From Niveispirillum sp. SYP-B3756 (GTDB lineage: Bacteria; Pseudomonadota; Alphaproteobacteria; Azospirillales; Azospirillaceae), in contig NZ_WIDQ01000010.1 in the NCBI RefSeq assembly GCF_009495745.1, forward strand, positions 1 through 64,000: a stretch of DNA of 64,000 nt. The letters run 5' to 3'. The position numbers and the translations under genes are program-made. Below, in pieces: positions 18,051 through 27,839 of the stretch (position 1 is the first letter of the stretch; every line of letters starts with the position of its first letter). The notes beneath the pieces were generated by a model. The model did not search any database, was not told the origin of the DNA, and was given only the letters and a program-made list of their open reading frames with translations.

Positions 18051-19610
18051 ATGTTGAAATCAGCCCCTTTGTTTACAGAAAAAGAAACGCCAGAGACCAA
18101 CCACCTCGCAAATAATCTGTCAGATAGGATGTCTCAAGAAATAATATTTGTCCTTGTTGGCCCTGTTGGCTCTGGTGTTAGCACGACAGCGGAAAAAATT
18201 CGTAGCATTCTTCAATCTCAATTCAAATACACCGTGCCAGAAATTATAAGAATGAGCGAATTTATAGCTAATGATGCAAATAAGGTTTCTATTACTGTTG
18301 CAGAAAGGGATAAACTAGATAGGTATATTACGACCATGCAGGATGCCGGGAATAAGTTGAGAGAGAAATTCGGAGCAAATTACTTAGCGGCACGTGCCGT
18401 AGAGAAAATTGTTAATATAAGAGAGAAAAATAGTGGTTATTCTGAATCAGCGGGAGAGCGCATTATCCAACCGAAGAGAATCGCATATATAATAGATTCT
18501 ATTAAAAACATTGAAGAATATAAACTTCTGAAACAAGTTTATGGAGACATATTAGTTCTATTCGGTGTTTTTGCTCCTGACCAATTGAGAGAAAAACGAC
18601 TTTCAAGTAATGGTGCGGCATCAAGTGAGACAAAAAATATAATAGACAGAGATCAAGCAGATATACCAACATTTGGACAAATGACCAGAAAAACCTTTAT
18701 CGAATCTGATTTTTACATATGTAATGATCAAAAACTTGAGGAGCTAGATAGAAAGGTTCGGAGATTACTTGATATCATTTTTGATGTAAACATCCACACT
18801 CCTACGCGCGCGGAATCTGCAATGTATGAAGCAGAGGCAGCTGCTATGAACTCTGCATGCATGTCGAGACAAGTTGGCGCCTCTATTGTCTCAGATTCAG
18901 GTGAACTTATTGCAATTGGCTGGAACGATGTCCCTAAATTTGGAGGAGGTCTATATAATGAGGGGGATCAAATGACAATGAAGGAAGGAAAAATTATTGA
19001 CTCAGACAATAGATGCTTTAAATATAAAGGAAATATATGCCACAATGAGATAAAACGAAGGGGAATTATTGAAAAAGTGGTCGAAAAGATGATATCAGGA
19101 AAACTTTTTAAGAAGGAGATCGGAAAATCAGATGTAATTCGCATTCTTTCTGGAACTGAAATTGATTCTATAATCGAATACTCTCGCTCAATACATGCAG
19201 AGATGGAAGCCATACTTTCTGTTGCTAGAGAGGGAAAAAATTCACTATTAAAATCAACTATGTACACAACCACTTATCCCTGTCATAATTGTGCTCGCCA
19301 TATTGTTGCGGCGGGCATAAAGGAAGTTGTATATATTCAACCCTATCAGAAGAGTTTGGCAATAGAATTGCACGGAGATGCGATTAGCGAACTGCAAGAC
19401 GATACAGGAAGGGTAATTTTCCGTCAGTACGATGGAGTTGCTCCAAGGAATTTTATCCGCGCTTTTAAGTCCGTTAGAGACAGAAAATCTAATGGCCGAC
19501 TTGCACGCCCAAACTCCGAAACCGCTTACCCTATTTTCCGCACTCAGTTAGACTCCTTTTCAAAATATGAGGACAAGGTTGTTGCGGACCTCTTAGCGAA
19601 AGTCGTATAA
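18051..19610 (+). CDS. Anti-phage dCMP/dCTP deaminase with N-terminal P-loop domain (AvcD/DcdV family)
   Basis: About 519 residues from the ATG at 18051, chosen because GGTGGAG lies 7 bases upstream; an in-frame ATG at 17997 lacks a site. The N-terminal nucleoside-kinase-like domain has the P-loop VGPVGSGVST at about 36-45, where the usual Walker A Lys is Val. The C-terminal cytidine-deaminase domain has zinc motifs SIHAEMEAI (His about 382) and TYPCHNCARH (Cys about 411 and 414), with an insertion between the strand FGGGLYNEGD and HAE. Family members deplete deoxycytidine nucleotides during phage infection. The gene is strongly AT-rich compared with its neighbours, which indicates horizontal transfer. 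Confidence 0.87.
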   Translation: MLKSAPLFTEKETPETNHLANNLSDRMSQEIIFVLVGPVGSGVSTTAEKIRSILQSQFKYTVPEIIRMSEFIANDANKVSITVAERDKLDRYITTMQDAGNKLREKFGANYLAARAVEKIVNIREKNSGYSESAGERIIQPKRIAYIIDSIKNIEEYKLLKQVYGDILVLFGVFAPDQLREKRLSSNGAASSETKNIIDRDQADIPTFGQMTRKTFIESDFYICNDQKLEELDRKVRRLLDIIFDVNIHTPTRAESAMYEAEAAAMNSACMSRQVGASIVSDSGELIAIGWNDVPKFGGGLYNEGDQMTMKEGKIIDSDNRCFKYKGNICHNEIKRRGIIEKVVEKMISGKLFKKEIGKSDVIRILSGTEIDSIIEYSRSIHAEMEAILSVAREGKNSLLKSTMYTTTYPCHNCARHIVAAGIKEVVYIQPYQKSLAIELHGDAISELQDDTGRVIFRQYDGVAPRNFIRAFKSVRDRKSNGRLARPNSETAYPIFRTQLDSFSKYEDKVVADLLAKVV

Positions 19611-19653
19611 TTTTGGGCCATTGTGATTCGGTTATCGCTTGGTGGAGGGGAAT

Positions 19654-19851
19654 ATGGATAGGAAGAACTTGACAAACAGGGAGCAGTTGGCACTTGATTT
19701 TGGAAGTATCGATTCGAGCCCTAGTTCTCGCTTAACAAGTTCTAACCTAGGTGGAGCCACAGTATATTCGTTCATTGATAAAAAAAATCAGCAAAGCAGA
19801 CAAGAAGCGTTAGAGCGCGTGGTTAAGTCTGGGATATTTAAAATAAGTTAA
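19654..19851 (+). CDS. Small protein downstream of the deaminase, unrecognised
   Basis: The ORF is 65 residues with GGTGGAGGGGAAT just before its ATG. The sequence is polar (MDRKNLTNREQLALDFGSID, later SRQEALERVVKSGIFKIS) with no membrane segment. It shares the AT-rich codon use of the deaminase gene and starts 44 bases after it, so the two are probably co-transcribed. No family was recognised. It could be an accessory or modulator of the defence gene. Confidence 0.55.
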   Translation: MDRKNLTNREQLALDFGSIDSSPSSRLTSSNLGGATVYSFIDKKNQQSRQEALERVVKSGIFKIS

Positions 19852-19913
19852 GCTAACACATAAGATGGCGGGGATTAGGGTTATTTCATGAGATGAATTA
19901 AGAGTGAAGTGGA

Positions 19914-19929
19914 GGGGGCCGAAGCCCCC
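19914..19929. terminator. GC-rich hairpin after the methylmalonyl-CoA mutase gene
   Basis: GGGGGC and GCCCCC form a 6-bp stem around a CGAA tetraloop, 6 bases past the mutase stop. No clear T-tract follows on the minus strand, so it may need other factors. Confidence 0.45.
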
Positions 19930-19934
19930 CGCCC

Positions 19935-22088
19935 TTACGCCCCTCGCTTCGCCTTGATCATCTCCATGATCTCCGCCGCCGCCTTGGGAATGTTGGTGCC
20001 CGGCCCGTAGATGGCCGCCGCCCCCGCGTTCAGCAGGAAATCATAATCCTGGGGCGGGATGACGCCGCCGCAGACGATCAGGATGTCGCCGGCCCCCTGT
20101 TCCTTCAAAGCGGCGGCCAGTTGCGGCACCAGGGTCTTGTGACCGGCGGCCAGGCTGGAGACGCCGACGACATGCACGTCGTTTTCAATGGCCTGGCGGG
20201 CAGCCTCCTCCGGCGTCTGGAACAGGGCGCCGACATCGACGTCAAAGCCGATATCGGCAAAGGCGGTGGCGATGACCTTCGCACCCCGGTCGTGCCCGTC
20301 CTGGCCCATCTTCACCACCAGCATACGCGGGCGGCGGCCTTCGGCCTCGGCGAAGGCTTCCACATCCTGCTGGATGCGTTTGAAGCCCTCGTCGCCCTCG
20401 TAAGCGGCACCATAGACGCCGGAGACGGAACGGATGACGGCGCGGTGACGGGTGAAAACCTCTTCCATGGCGTCGGAAATCTCCCCCACGGTGGCGCGGG
20501 CGCGGGCGGCATCCACGGCCAGCGCCAGCAGGTTGCCGGATTTCTCAGCCGCCGCCTTGGTCAAGGCGGCCAGGGTTTCGCGGACCTTTGCATCGTCGCG
20601 GGTGGCCCGGATGCGCTGCAGCAGGGCGACCTGGGCTTCGCGCACGGCGGTATTGTCGATGTCGAGAACGTCAACCTTTTCCGGGTTCTGCGGGCGGTAT
20701 TTGTTGACGCCGACAATGACTTCCTCGCCCCGGTCGATGCGGGCCTGACGCCGGGCGGCGGCTTCCTCGATCATCAGTTTGGGCAGGCCGCTTTCCACGG
20801 CCTTGGTCATGCCGCCCATTTCTTCCACCTGATCGATCAGCTTTTCCGCCGCTTCGGCCAGGGAGGCGGTGAGATGTTCCACATAATAGGAACCGCCCAG
20901 CGGATCGACCACATGGGGGATGCGGGTTTCCTCCGCGATGATCAACTGGGTGTTGCGGGCGATGCGGGCGCTGAACGGGGTGGGCAGGCCCAAAGCCTCG
21001 TCAAAGCTGTTGGTGTGCAGGGACTGGGTGCCGCCCATGATGGCGGCCATCGCCTCAATCGTCGTGCGGATGACGTTGTTATAGGGGTCTTGCTCGGTGA
21101 GCGAGACGCCCGACGTCTGGCAATGGGTGCGCAGCGCCAGCGACCGGGCATCCTTGGGCTGGAAATGCTTGTCCATCAGCTTGGCCCAGAGCAGGCGGGC
21201 GGCGCGCAGCTTCGCCACCTCCATGAAGAAATCCATGCCGATGGCGAAGAAGAAGGACAGGCGCGGGGCGAACTTGTCCACGTTCAGGCCCTTGGCCAGG
21301 GCGGCGCGGACATATTCCAGCCCATCGGCCAGGGTGAAGGCCAGTTCCTGCACCGCCGTGGCCCCGGCTTCCTGCATGTGATAGCCGGAAATGGAGATGG
21401 AATTGAACTTGGGCATATGGTTCGCCGTGTATTCGATGATATCGGCGATGATCCGCATACTGGGTTCGGGCGGGTAGATATAGGTGTTGCGGACCATGAA
21501 CTCCTTCAGAATGTCATTCTGAATGGTGCCGGAGAGCTTCTCCGTCGCTACACCCTGTTCCTCACCGGCCACGATATACATGGCCAGGATGGGCAGCACG
21601 GCGCCGTTCATGGTCATGGAGACGGACATCTTATCCAGCGGGATGCCGTCGAAGAGGATTTTCATATCCTCCACCGAGTCAATCGCCACGCCGGCCTTGC
21701 CGACATCGCCCACCACGCGGGGATGGTCGCTGTCATAGCCGCGATGGGTGGCCAGATCGAAGGCCACCGACAGGCCCATCTGGCCTGCGGCGAGGTTGGC
21801 GCGGTAGAAGCGGTTGGACTCTTCCGCCGTGGAGAAACCCGCATACTGGCGGATGGTCCAGGGCCGGAAAGCGTACATGGTGGCGCGGGGGCCCCGGGTG
21901 AAGGGCGCGAAACCCGGCAGGGTGCCGGTGCTTTCCAGATCGGCGAGATCTTCGGCGGTGTAGAGCGGCTTGACCGACAGGCCTTCCGCCGTGGTGCGGG
22001 TGAGGTCGGAGAGAGAGGCACCGGCCCCCACATCCTTGGCGGCAAGGGCTTCCCAGTCGGCGAGAGTCTTGGGCGGGAACTGGGTCAT
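19935..22088 (-). CDS. scpA: Methylmalonyl-CoA mutase (large, B12-binding subunit)
   Basis: About 717 residues from the ATG at 22088 ([12 protein letters not shown]). The N-terminal TIM-barrel domain contains [28 protein letters not shown] and [14 protein letters not shown]. The C-terminal cobalamin domain has the DxHxxG motif in [26 protein letters not shown] and GGVIPPQDY. It converts methylmalonyl-CoA to succinyl-CoA. It is full length with both catalytic and B12 domains; no small subunit gene or MeaB chaperone is seen here. It lies downstream of the two propionyl-CoA carboxylase genes, separated from pccA by a palindromic repeat. Confidence 0.96.
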   Translation of the reverse strand: MTQFPPKTLADWEALAAKDVGAGASLSDLTRTTAEGLSVKPLYTAEDLADLESTGTLPGFAPFTRGPRATMYAFRPWTIRQYAGFSTAEESNRFYRANLAAGQMGLSVAFDLATHRGYDSDHPRVVGDVGKAGVAIDSVEDMKILFDGIPLDKMSVSMTMNGAVLPILAMYIVAGEEQGVATEKLSGTIQNDILKEFMVRNTYIYPPEPSMRIIADIIEYTANHMPKFNSISISGYHMQEAGATAVQELAFTLADGLEYVRAALAKGLNVDKFAPRLSFFFAIGMDFFMEVAKLRAARLLWAKLMDKHFQPKDARSLALRTHCQTSGVSLTEQDPYNNVIRTTIEAMAAIMGGTQSLHTNSFDEALGLPTPFSARIARNTQLIIAEETRIPHVVDPLGGSYYVEHLTASLAEAAEKLIDQVEEMGGMTKAVESGLPKLMIEEAAARRQARIDRGEEVIVGVNKYRPQNPEKVDVLDIDNTAVREAQVALLQRIRATRDDAKVRETLAALTKAAAEKSGNLLALAVDAARARATVGEISDAMEEVFTRHRAVIRSVSGVYGAAYEGDEGFKRIQQDVEAFAEAEGRRPRMLVVKMGQDGHDRGAKVIATAFADIGFDVDVGALFQTPEEAARQAIENDVHVVGVSSLAAGHKTLVPQLAAALKEQGAGDILIVCGGVIPPQDYDFLLNAGAAAIYGPGTNIPKAAAEIMEMIKAKRGA

Positions 22089-22115
22089 GGGGGGTCTCCG
22101 GGGCATGTCACCCAA

Positions 22116-22205
22116 CCGTCACCCCGGCGAAGGCCGGGGTCCAGGAGACGGTTCGGCGATGTTGCACTCTACGATACTGGACCCCGGCCTTCGCCGGGGT
22201 GACGG
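22116..22205. repeat. 90-bp composite palindromic repeat, copy A
   Basis: Two 28-base arms (22116-22143 and 22178-22205) are exact inverted copies. Each arm also folds on itself through CCCCGG and CCGGGG around a GCGAAGG centre. The linker shares GCACTCTACGAT with copy B at 24309-24391. It fills the gap between pccA and the mutase gene. This type of intergenic palindrome is common in alphaproteobacteria. Confidence 0.85.
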
Positions 22206-22243
22206 AAAAAAGAAGGGACGGAAAATCGACGAGGAAACAACCC

Positions 22244-24244
22244 TCACTCAAACTCAATAATCTTCTCATCCACCGCCAGCGAGGCGCCCTTGGCGGCGTG
22301 GATTTTCTTCACTGTGCCGTCGGCTTCGGCACGCAGGATGTTTTCCATCTTCATCGCCTCCACCACGGCCAGTTCCTGGCCGGCCTTCACCGCCTCGCCT
22401 TCCTTCACGGCCACCGAGACCAGCAGGCCCGGCATGGGGGACAGCAGGTATTTGGACATGTCGGGCGGCAGTTTCACCGGCATCAGGTCAGCCAGTTCCG
22501 CCGCACGCGCGGTCAGCACGTCCACCACCAGGGCCGCCCCACCATGGATCAGCACCCAGGACAGGCCCTTGCGGTCGACCTGCACGCTCATCGGTACATT
22601 GTCGATATGGCCCTGCCAGAGGCTCTGGCTGATCTCCCACGGGCCGACGACGCTGAGGTCGCGCCCGCCCAGGGTGACGGTGGCGCCTTCGTCGGTGAGC
22701 GTCACATGGGACGGGTGGTTGGTGCGCTCGGCGCGCGCTACCCAGTCGCGGGCGGTGCGGCGGCCATGGGATGGCACCTGGCCGGAGACCATGCCATCAC
22801 GGGCCGCAACCCGCTGCTGGAACAGGGTGGCGAGCGCCAGCAGGCGGTCACGGGCACCCTCGTCCGGGGACAGGCCGTGGAAGCCGTCGGGATATTCCTC
22901 CGCGATGAAATTGGTGGTCAGGCGACCATCGCGGAAGCGCTGCTTCTGCATCAGGGAGGCGAGGAAGGAGATATTGTGCCCGACACCCCGGATCTGGAAC
23001 CCGTCCAGCGCATCCGACATGGCGTCGGTGGCCTGCTCGCGGCTGGGGGCCCAGGTGATCAGCTTGGCGATCATCGGATCGTAATACATGCTGATCTCGC
23101 CGCCCTCATACACGCCGGTATCGACGCGGACGATGGCGCCATCGGGGCGCGTGCCCTCCGCCGGGGGACGGTAGCGGGTGACGCGGCCGGTGGAGGGCAG
23201 GAAGCCACGCGTCGGCTCTTCAGCATAAACGCGCGCTTCCAGTGACCAGCCGTTGATGCCGATATCCGCCTGGGTCAGCGGCAGCTTTTCCCCCGCCGCC
23301 ACGCGGATCATCAGTTCCACCAGATCCAGGCCGGTGATCATTTCGGTAACGGGATGTTCCACCTGAAGGCGGGTGTTCATCTCCAGGAAATAGAAATTCC
23401 GGTCCTTATCGACGATGAATTCCACCGTGCCGGCGGAGCGATATTGCACCGCCTTGGCCAGCGCCACCGACTGTTCGCCCATGGCGCGACGGGTGGCTTC
23501 ATCCAGGAAGGGCGACGGCGCTTCCTCGATCACCTTCTGGTGACGACGCTGGATGGAGCATTCACGCTCGTTCAGATAAACGGCGTTGCCATGGCTGTCG
23601 GCCAGCAACTGGATTTCGATGTGGCGCGGCTCGGTGATGTATTTTTCGATGAAGACGCGGTCATCGGCGAAGCTGGAACGCGCCTCGTTGGTGGCGGAGC
23701 GGAAGCCGTCGGCCACCTCCCCTTCGTTCCAGGCCACGCGCATGCCCTTGCCGCCACCGCCGGCGGATGCCTTGATCATCACCGGGAAGCCGATTTCCCG
23801 CGCAATGCGGATGGCTTCCTCATCATCCTTGATGACGCCCAGATAGCCCGGCACGGTGGACACGCCGGCCGCCTTGGCCAGCTTCTTGCTCTCGATCTTG
23901 TCGCCCATCGCGCCGATGGCATGGACATCGGGACCGATAAACACGATGCCCGCCGCCTTCAGCGCCTCGCAGAAGGCGGCCTTTTCCGACAGGAAGCCAT
24001 AGCCGGGATGCACAGCCTCGGCCCCCGTCTTCAGGCAGGCCTCAATGATCTTGTCGGCCAGCAGATAGGATTGGGCGGACGGGGCGGGGCCGATATGCAC
24101 CGCCTCATCCGCCATCTCCACATGCAGCGCGCCGGCATCGGCATCGGAATAAACCGCCACCGTCTTGATGCCCATGCGCCGGGCAGTCTTGATGACGCGG
24201 CAGGCGATTTCACCACGGTTGGCGATGAGGATCTTCTTGAACAT
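22244..24244 (-). CDS. pccA: Propionyl-CoA carboxylase alpha subunit (biotin carboxylase plus biotin carrier)
   Basis: This 666-residue protein starts with the biotin carboxylase domain (FKKILIANRGEIACRVIKTARRMGIKTVAVYSD). The ATP-grasp glycine loop is KASAGGGGKGMR, and the active site includes ERECSIQRRHQKVIEEAPSP and FLEMNTRLQVEHPVTE. The C-terminal biotinyl domain carries the target Lys in VVEAMKMENIL, about 35 residues from the end. It carboxylates biotin for transfer to propionyl-CoA. Position between pccB and the mutase supports propionyl-CoA over acetyl-CoA as substrate. It depends on the biotin made by the locus at 366-6016. Confidence 0.94.
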   Translation of the reverse strand: MFKKILIANRGEIACRVIKTARRMGIKTVAVYSDADAGALHVEMADEAVHIGPAPSAQSYLLADKIIEACLKTGAEAVHPGYGFLSEKAAFCEALKAAGIVFIGPDVHAIGAMGDKIESKKLAKAAGVSTVPGYLGVIKDDEEAIRIAREIGFPVMIKASAGGGGKGMRVAWNEGEVADGFRSATNEARSSFADDRVFIEKYITEPRHIEIQLLADSHGNAVYLNERECSIQRRHQKVIEEAPSPFLDEATRRAMGEQSVALAKAVQYRSAGTVEFIVDKDRNFYFLEMNTRLQVEHPVTEMITGLDLVELMIRVAAGEKLPLTQADIGINGWSLEARVYAEEPTRGFLPSTGRVTRYRPPAEGTRPDGAIVRVDTGVYEGGEISMYYDPMIAKLITWAPSREQATDAMSDALDGFQIRGVGHNISFLASLMQKQRFRDGRLTTNFIAEEYPDGFHGLSPDEGARDRLLALATLFQQRVAARDGMVSGQVPSHGRRTARDWVARAERTNHPSHVTLTDEGATVTLGGRDLSVVGPWEISQSLWQGHIDNVPMSVQVDRKGLSWVLIHGGAALVVDVLTARAAELADLMPVKLPPDMSKYLLSPMPGLLVSVAVKEGEAVKAGQELAVVEAMKMENILRAEADGTVKKIHAAKGASLAVDEKIIEFE

Positions 24245-24308
24245 GGGTGCTGCCTCTTGGGGCTGGGCGCTGTTGGTTGCCGAACTGAACAGGGTTCCTC
24301 TCCACCAA

Positions 24309-24391
24309 CCGTCACCCCGGCGAAGGCCGGGGTCCAGATTGGCGACGCCGCACTCTACGATCCTGGACCCCGGCCTTCGCCGGGGTGACGG
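24309..24391. repeat. 83-bp composite palindromic repeat, copy B
   Basis: The same arms as copy A lie at 24309-24336 and 24364-24391, inverted. The linker again holds GCACTCTACGAT. It fills the gap between pccB and pccA, so pccA is flanked on both sides by the same element within one operon. Confidence 0.85.
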
Positions 24392-24415
24392 GAGAGAGGC
24401 AGCAGACGAAGGGCC

Positions 24416-25948
24416 TCACAACGGCAGATTATCGTGCTTCTTCCAGGGGTTCTGGAGCTGCTTGTTCTTCAGCATCGCCAAGGCCTTGCACAGGCGGCGG
24501 CGGGTGCCGTGGGGCATGATCACGTCGTCGATATAGCCACGGCCCGCCGCCACAAAGGGATTGGCGAATTTCTGGCGATATTCCTCGGTCCGCGCCTCAA
24601 TCTTGGCCTGATCGCCAATATCGCCACGGAAAATGATCTCCACCGCCCCCTTCGGCCCCATCACGGCGATTTCCGCACTGGGCCAGGCATAGTTCACATC
24701 GCCGCGCAGATGCTTGGACGCCATCACGTCATAGGCACCGCCATAGGCCTTGCGGGTGATCAGCGTCACCTTGGGCACCGTCGCCTCGCCATAGGCGAAC
24801 AGCAGCTTGGCGCCGTGTTTGATGATGCCGTTGAATTCCTGCGCCGTGCCCGGCAGGAAGCCCGGCACATCCACCAGGGTGACGATGGGGATGTTGAAGG
24901 CATCGCAGAACCGCACGAAGCGCGCACCCTTGATGGCGCTGTCAATATCCAGGCAGCCGGCCAGCACCATCGGCTGGTTGGCGACGAAACCGACCGTCGA
25001 TCCCTGCATCCGCCCAAAGCCGGTGATGATGTTCTTGGCATAATCCGGCTGGATTTCAAAAAAATCACCCTCATCCACGATCTTCGAGATCAGTTCCTTC
25101 ATATCGTAGGGCTTGTTGGGATTGGCCGGAACCAGCGTATCCAGGCTCATTTCCGGGCGGTCGGCCTCATCCGGCGTGGGGCGCACGGGCGGCTTTTCCC
25201 GGTTCGACAGCGGCAGGAAATCCACAAAGCGGCGGGTTTCCAGCAAAGCCTGCACGTCATTTTCAAAGGCCAGATCGGCCACGCCGGATTTGGCCGTATG
25301 GGTCACGGCCCCGCCCAGTTCCTCCGCCGTCACCACCTCATGCGTCACCGTCTTCACCACATCGGGGCCGGTGACGAACATGTAAGAACTATCCTTCACC
25401 ATGAAGATGAAGTCGGTCATGGCCGGCGAATAGACGGCCCCACCGGCGCACGGCCCCATGATCAGGCTGATCTGCGGCACCACACCAGAGGCCAGCACAT
25501 TGCGCTGGAACACTTCGGCATAACCGCCCAGTGAGGCGACACCTTCCTGGATGCGGGCGCCGCCACTGTCATTCAGGCCGATGACGGGGGCACCCACCTT
25601 CATTGCCTGATCCATGATCTTGCAGATCTTCTCTGCGTGCGCTTCCGACAGGGAGCCGCCGAAGACGGTGAAATCCTGGGAAAAGACGAAGACCAGACGG
25701 CCATTGATGGTGCCATGGCCGGTGACCACACCGTCGCCCGGCACCTTCTGTGCTTCCATGCCGAAATCGCTGCAGCGATGTTCGACAAACATGTCCCATT
25801 CTTCGAAGGAACCTTCGTCCAGCAGAATGTCGATCCGTTCGCGTGCCGTCAGCTTGCCCCTGGAATGCTGGCCCGCGATACGCTTTTCACCGCCGCCCAG
25901 CCGGGCGCCGGCACGCATCTGCTCCAGCTTCAACAGCACATCCTGCAT
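24416..25948 (-). CDS. pccB: Propionyl-CoA carboxylase beta subunit (carboxyltransferase)
   Basis: This 510-residue carboxyltransferase has the N-terminal [33 protein letters not shown], the acyl-CoA oxyanion region [21 protein letters not shown] and the biotin-side region [28 protein letters not shown]. It ends in [20 protein letters not shown]. It transfers carboxyl from biotin to propionyl-CoA, making methylmalonyl-CoA. It is the first gene of the pccB-pccA-scpA run, and the upstream region holds candidate ScfR sites. Confidence 0.95.
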   Translation of the reverse strand: MQDVLLKLEQMRAGARLGGGEKRIAGQHSRGKLTARERIDILLDEGSFEEWDMFVEHRCSDFGMEAQKVPGDGVVTGHGTINGRLVFVFSQDFTVFGGSLSEAHAEKICKIMDQAMKVGAPVIGLNDSGGARIQEGVASLGGYAEVFQRNVLASGVVPQISLIMGPCAGGAVYSPAMTDFIFMVKDSSYMFVTGPDVVKTVTHEVVTAEELGGAVTHTAKSGVADLAFENDVQALLETRRFVDFLPLSNREKPPVRPTPDEADRPEMSLDTLVPANPNKPYDMKELISKIVDEGDFFEIQPDYAKNIITGFGRMQGSTVGFVANQPMVLAGCLDIDSAIKGARFVRFCDAFNIPIVTLVDVPGFLPGTAQEFNGIIKHGAKLLFAYGEATVPKVTLITRKAYGGAYDVMASKHLRGDVNYAWPSAEIAVMGPKGAVEIIFRGDIGDQAKIEARTEEYRQKFANPFVAAGRGYIDDVIMPHGTRRRLCKALAMLKNKQLQNPWKKHDNLPL

Positions 25949-25985
25949 AGGAAGTTCCCGCCCTGATCGATTTCGTTGGGTTGTT

Positions 25986-26077
25986 TATGCAAATTATGCA
26001 GGGTGGTGGATAGGCGTGGAAAGGTGCATAAATGCGAAGGGGATCGGTGCGGATTGCAAATTTTGCAAATTTGCAGA
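25986..26077. promoter_or_regulatory. Cluster of TGCAAA-type sites upstream of pccB, likely ScfR/PccR operator
   Basis: ATGCAAATTATGCA lies at 25987-26000. A denser cluster at 26053-26077 reads TTGCAAATTTTGCAAATTTG. PccR, an ScfR-family regulator of propionyl-CoA assimilation in Rhodobacter, is known to bind paired TTTGCAAA sequences upstream of pccB. A regulator of this family is encoded at 28794-30212. The spacing of the half-sites here differs from the published one as I remember it, so the call is an inference from motif and context. Confidence 0.6.
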
Positions 26078-26169
26078 TTGACCTTACTGCTTTGTCCGGA
26101 AGGTCAATCATCGGGAGGTGGCGATATTGCGAAACGGCGCCACCCGAAGGTGACGCCGCAACGGAAAAA

Positions 26170-27654
26170 TCAAGCCGTTTTGGAGACGAAGACATATATG
26201 AAATTGCCATGGGCACCTTTGTTCAGGTCGCCTGGAACCTGTTCAAAACCATAGGGGGCAGGCACGTTCGAGGTTTTACCGCCAATGACAGTGATGTCCT
26301 TGATGGAAATATTATTGTCGAATGCAACCGGACGGTAGCAGAGATAGACATACTCACCATGGGCCCCCTTATTCAGGTCAAGGTCCAGCTTTACATATCC
26401 AGAAGGCGCCTGCGCATCCTTTCCATAGATGATCTTGACATCGTCGATACAATTATTATTCACACGATCCGGACGGTAAGTTGCTTTATGATAACACAAA
26501 TAGATATAATCCCCTTTCGCCCCTGTATTCAGGTCGTAATAAATTTTGGTGTAACCAGCGGGCGGATGAATATTGGAGTCACCACCATTAATCGCGACCA
26601 AGCTATCAACATAGTCTGGATAATATTGCCTCTTATGTGACTGCTCAGGAGCCCAATTATTATTGAAATATTCTTCATAGTACGCAGCCTTTTCCTGGTC
26701 CTCAAACAATGTCCAGATCCCAACCAGGGGTAAAGAGGACACGAACTGCACAAAGTCAGGAGATATCGCGACAGATTCCTTCCATTTATCAAAGCCCTCC
26801 TTGCCGTCGAAGGCGCCGGCCGCCAGAACACCATTGCCACCGACAGTGTGACCTCTGGAGATGGAGTTGGCGTTGAAGCTGTTGACGGAGCCTTCATATT
26901 TGGCTTTGGCCTCGCCGCTGATCTGGCCTGTCAGGAAATCATAGGATGCTTGCGCCACCGTCTCGATCGAATATGTTCGATCAACCATCAGCTTGTTGGT
27001 AGAAGATGAATAGACAGAACACCCACCCATGACAATGCCGACCAGAAAATGGCTGCCGAACCTGTCAAAAAAGTCACGGGCCGCCTCCGGGCTCTTCTCC
27101 AAGCTGTTAAAATGATCGGCAATATCTTTTTTCAGATATTTCGCCAACCCACCAGTAACTGGCAATCGCAGAGACCATAGACTGATGTTGTGTTGAATAC
27201 GGCTGAATTCATTTTCACTAACTGACAAAGATTCCTCATTGAATTCACTGGAAAGGCTACCAGAGAAAAAATTATATTTTCCAGATATTTTAGCACTAGC
27301 GCCAAACTTACTCTGGAACTCATTGATAGAACTACCAGATGCGTTGTAGTAAGATGCAGAATCTGCTTGCAGCACATCAACCACGTCAGGCGTCAAATAT
27401 TTTTGATTGAAAGTTACATTCTTGCGTGGTGCTGCATTCCAGTCAAAAAGCTGAACAGTGATGCTGTCAGCCGAGGCGTAATCCAGAAACGGATTATAAC
27501 CAGCACCGATGGCCTCGACGCCGGGCAGAAAGTTCACGGAATCGCTATCACCCTTGGACAACAACTCACGACGCAAAAGTTTCAGTGCGTTTTGGTTACG
27601 CCATTTTACTGTCATACGGCGAGCACTGTTCTCCACAATCATATTCTCAGTCAT
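26170..27654 (-). CDS. MACPF-domain pore-forming-like protein with C-terminal MABP/Vps62-type repeats
   Basis: About 494 residues from the ATG at 27654, which has GGAGAG 5 bases upstream; a second ATG lies within that site. The MACPF signature FGSHFLVGIVMGG is at about residue 200, preceded by FFDR. The membrane-insertion clusters are not resolved by eye. From about 365 come three beta-prism-like repeats centred on GYTKIYYDLNTGAKGDYIYL, GYVKLDLDLNKGAHGEYVYL and GFEQVPGDLNKGAHGNFIYV, as in MABP/Vps62-like domains. There is no N-terminal signal sequence, so export is unexplained. The gene is AT-richer than its neighbours. Roles in toxicity, competition or host interaction are possible. Confidence 0.8.
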   Translation of the reverse strand: MTENMIVENSARRMTVKWRNQNALKLLRRELLSKGDSDSVNFLPGVEAIGAGYNPFLDYASADSITVQLFDWNAAPRKNVTFNQKYLTPDVVDVLQADSASYYNASGSSINEFQSKFGASAKISGKYNFFSGSLSSEFNEESLSVSENEFSRIQHNISLWSLRLPVTGGLAKYLKKDIADHFNSLEKSPEAARDFFDRFGSHFLVGIVMGGCSVYSSSTNKLMVDRTYSIETVAQASYDFLTGQISGEAKAKYEGSVNSFNANSISRGHTVGGNGVLAAGAFDGKEGFDKWKESVAISPDFVQFVSSLPLVGIWTLFEDQEKAAYYEEYFNNNWAPEQSHKRQYYPDYVDSLVAINGGDSNIHPPAGYTKIYYDLNTGAKGDYIYLCYHKATYRPDRVNNNCIDDVKIIYGKDAQAPSGYVKLDLDLNKGAHGEYVYLCYRPVAFDNNISIKDITVIGGKTSNVPAPYGFEQVPGDLNKGAHGNFIYVFVSKTA

Positions 27655-27815
27655 AGTTCTCTCCATTAGCGATTTTTCGATGCACGATTCATCTGGGACG
27701 TGAGAGTCATCTCAGTCGGATCGGCTGTTGCCGACATGTGTACAATTAAAAGTTATCTTCAGCATATGAAACCCCCACAGTTTGCGTATCTTTGGTGTTT
27801 TTCAGAAGATAGCGC

Positions 27816-27839
27816 ACAATGTTAAATTGTTAACATTGT
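27816..27839. promoter_or_regulatory. 24-bp perfect inverted repeat upstream of the MACPF gene
   Basis: ACAATGTTAA is followed after 4 bases by its exact complement TTAACATTGT, about 160 bp upstream of the MACPF start. A long AT-rich palindrome of this kind is typical of a dimeric-regulator operator. The gap 27655-28284 holds no convincing gene and separates the MACPF gene from the divergent tandem-HTH gene. Confidence 0.5.
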
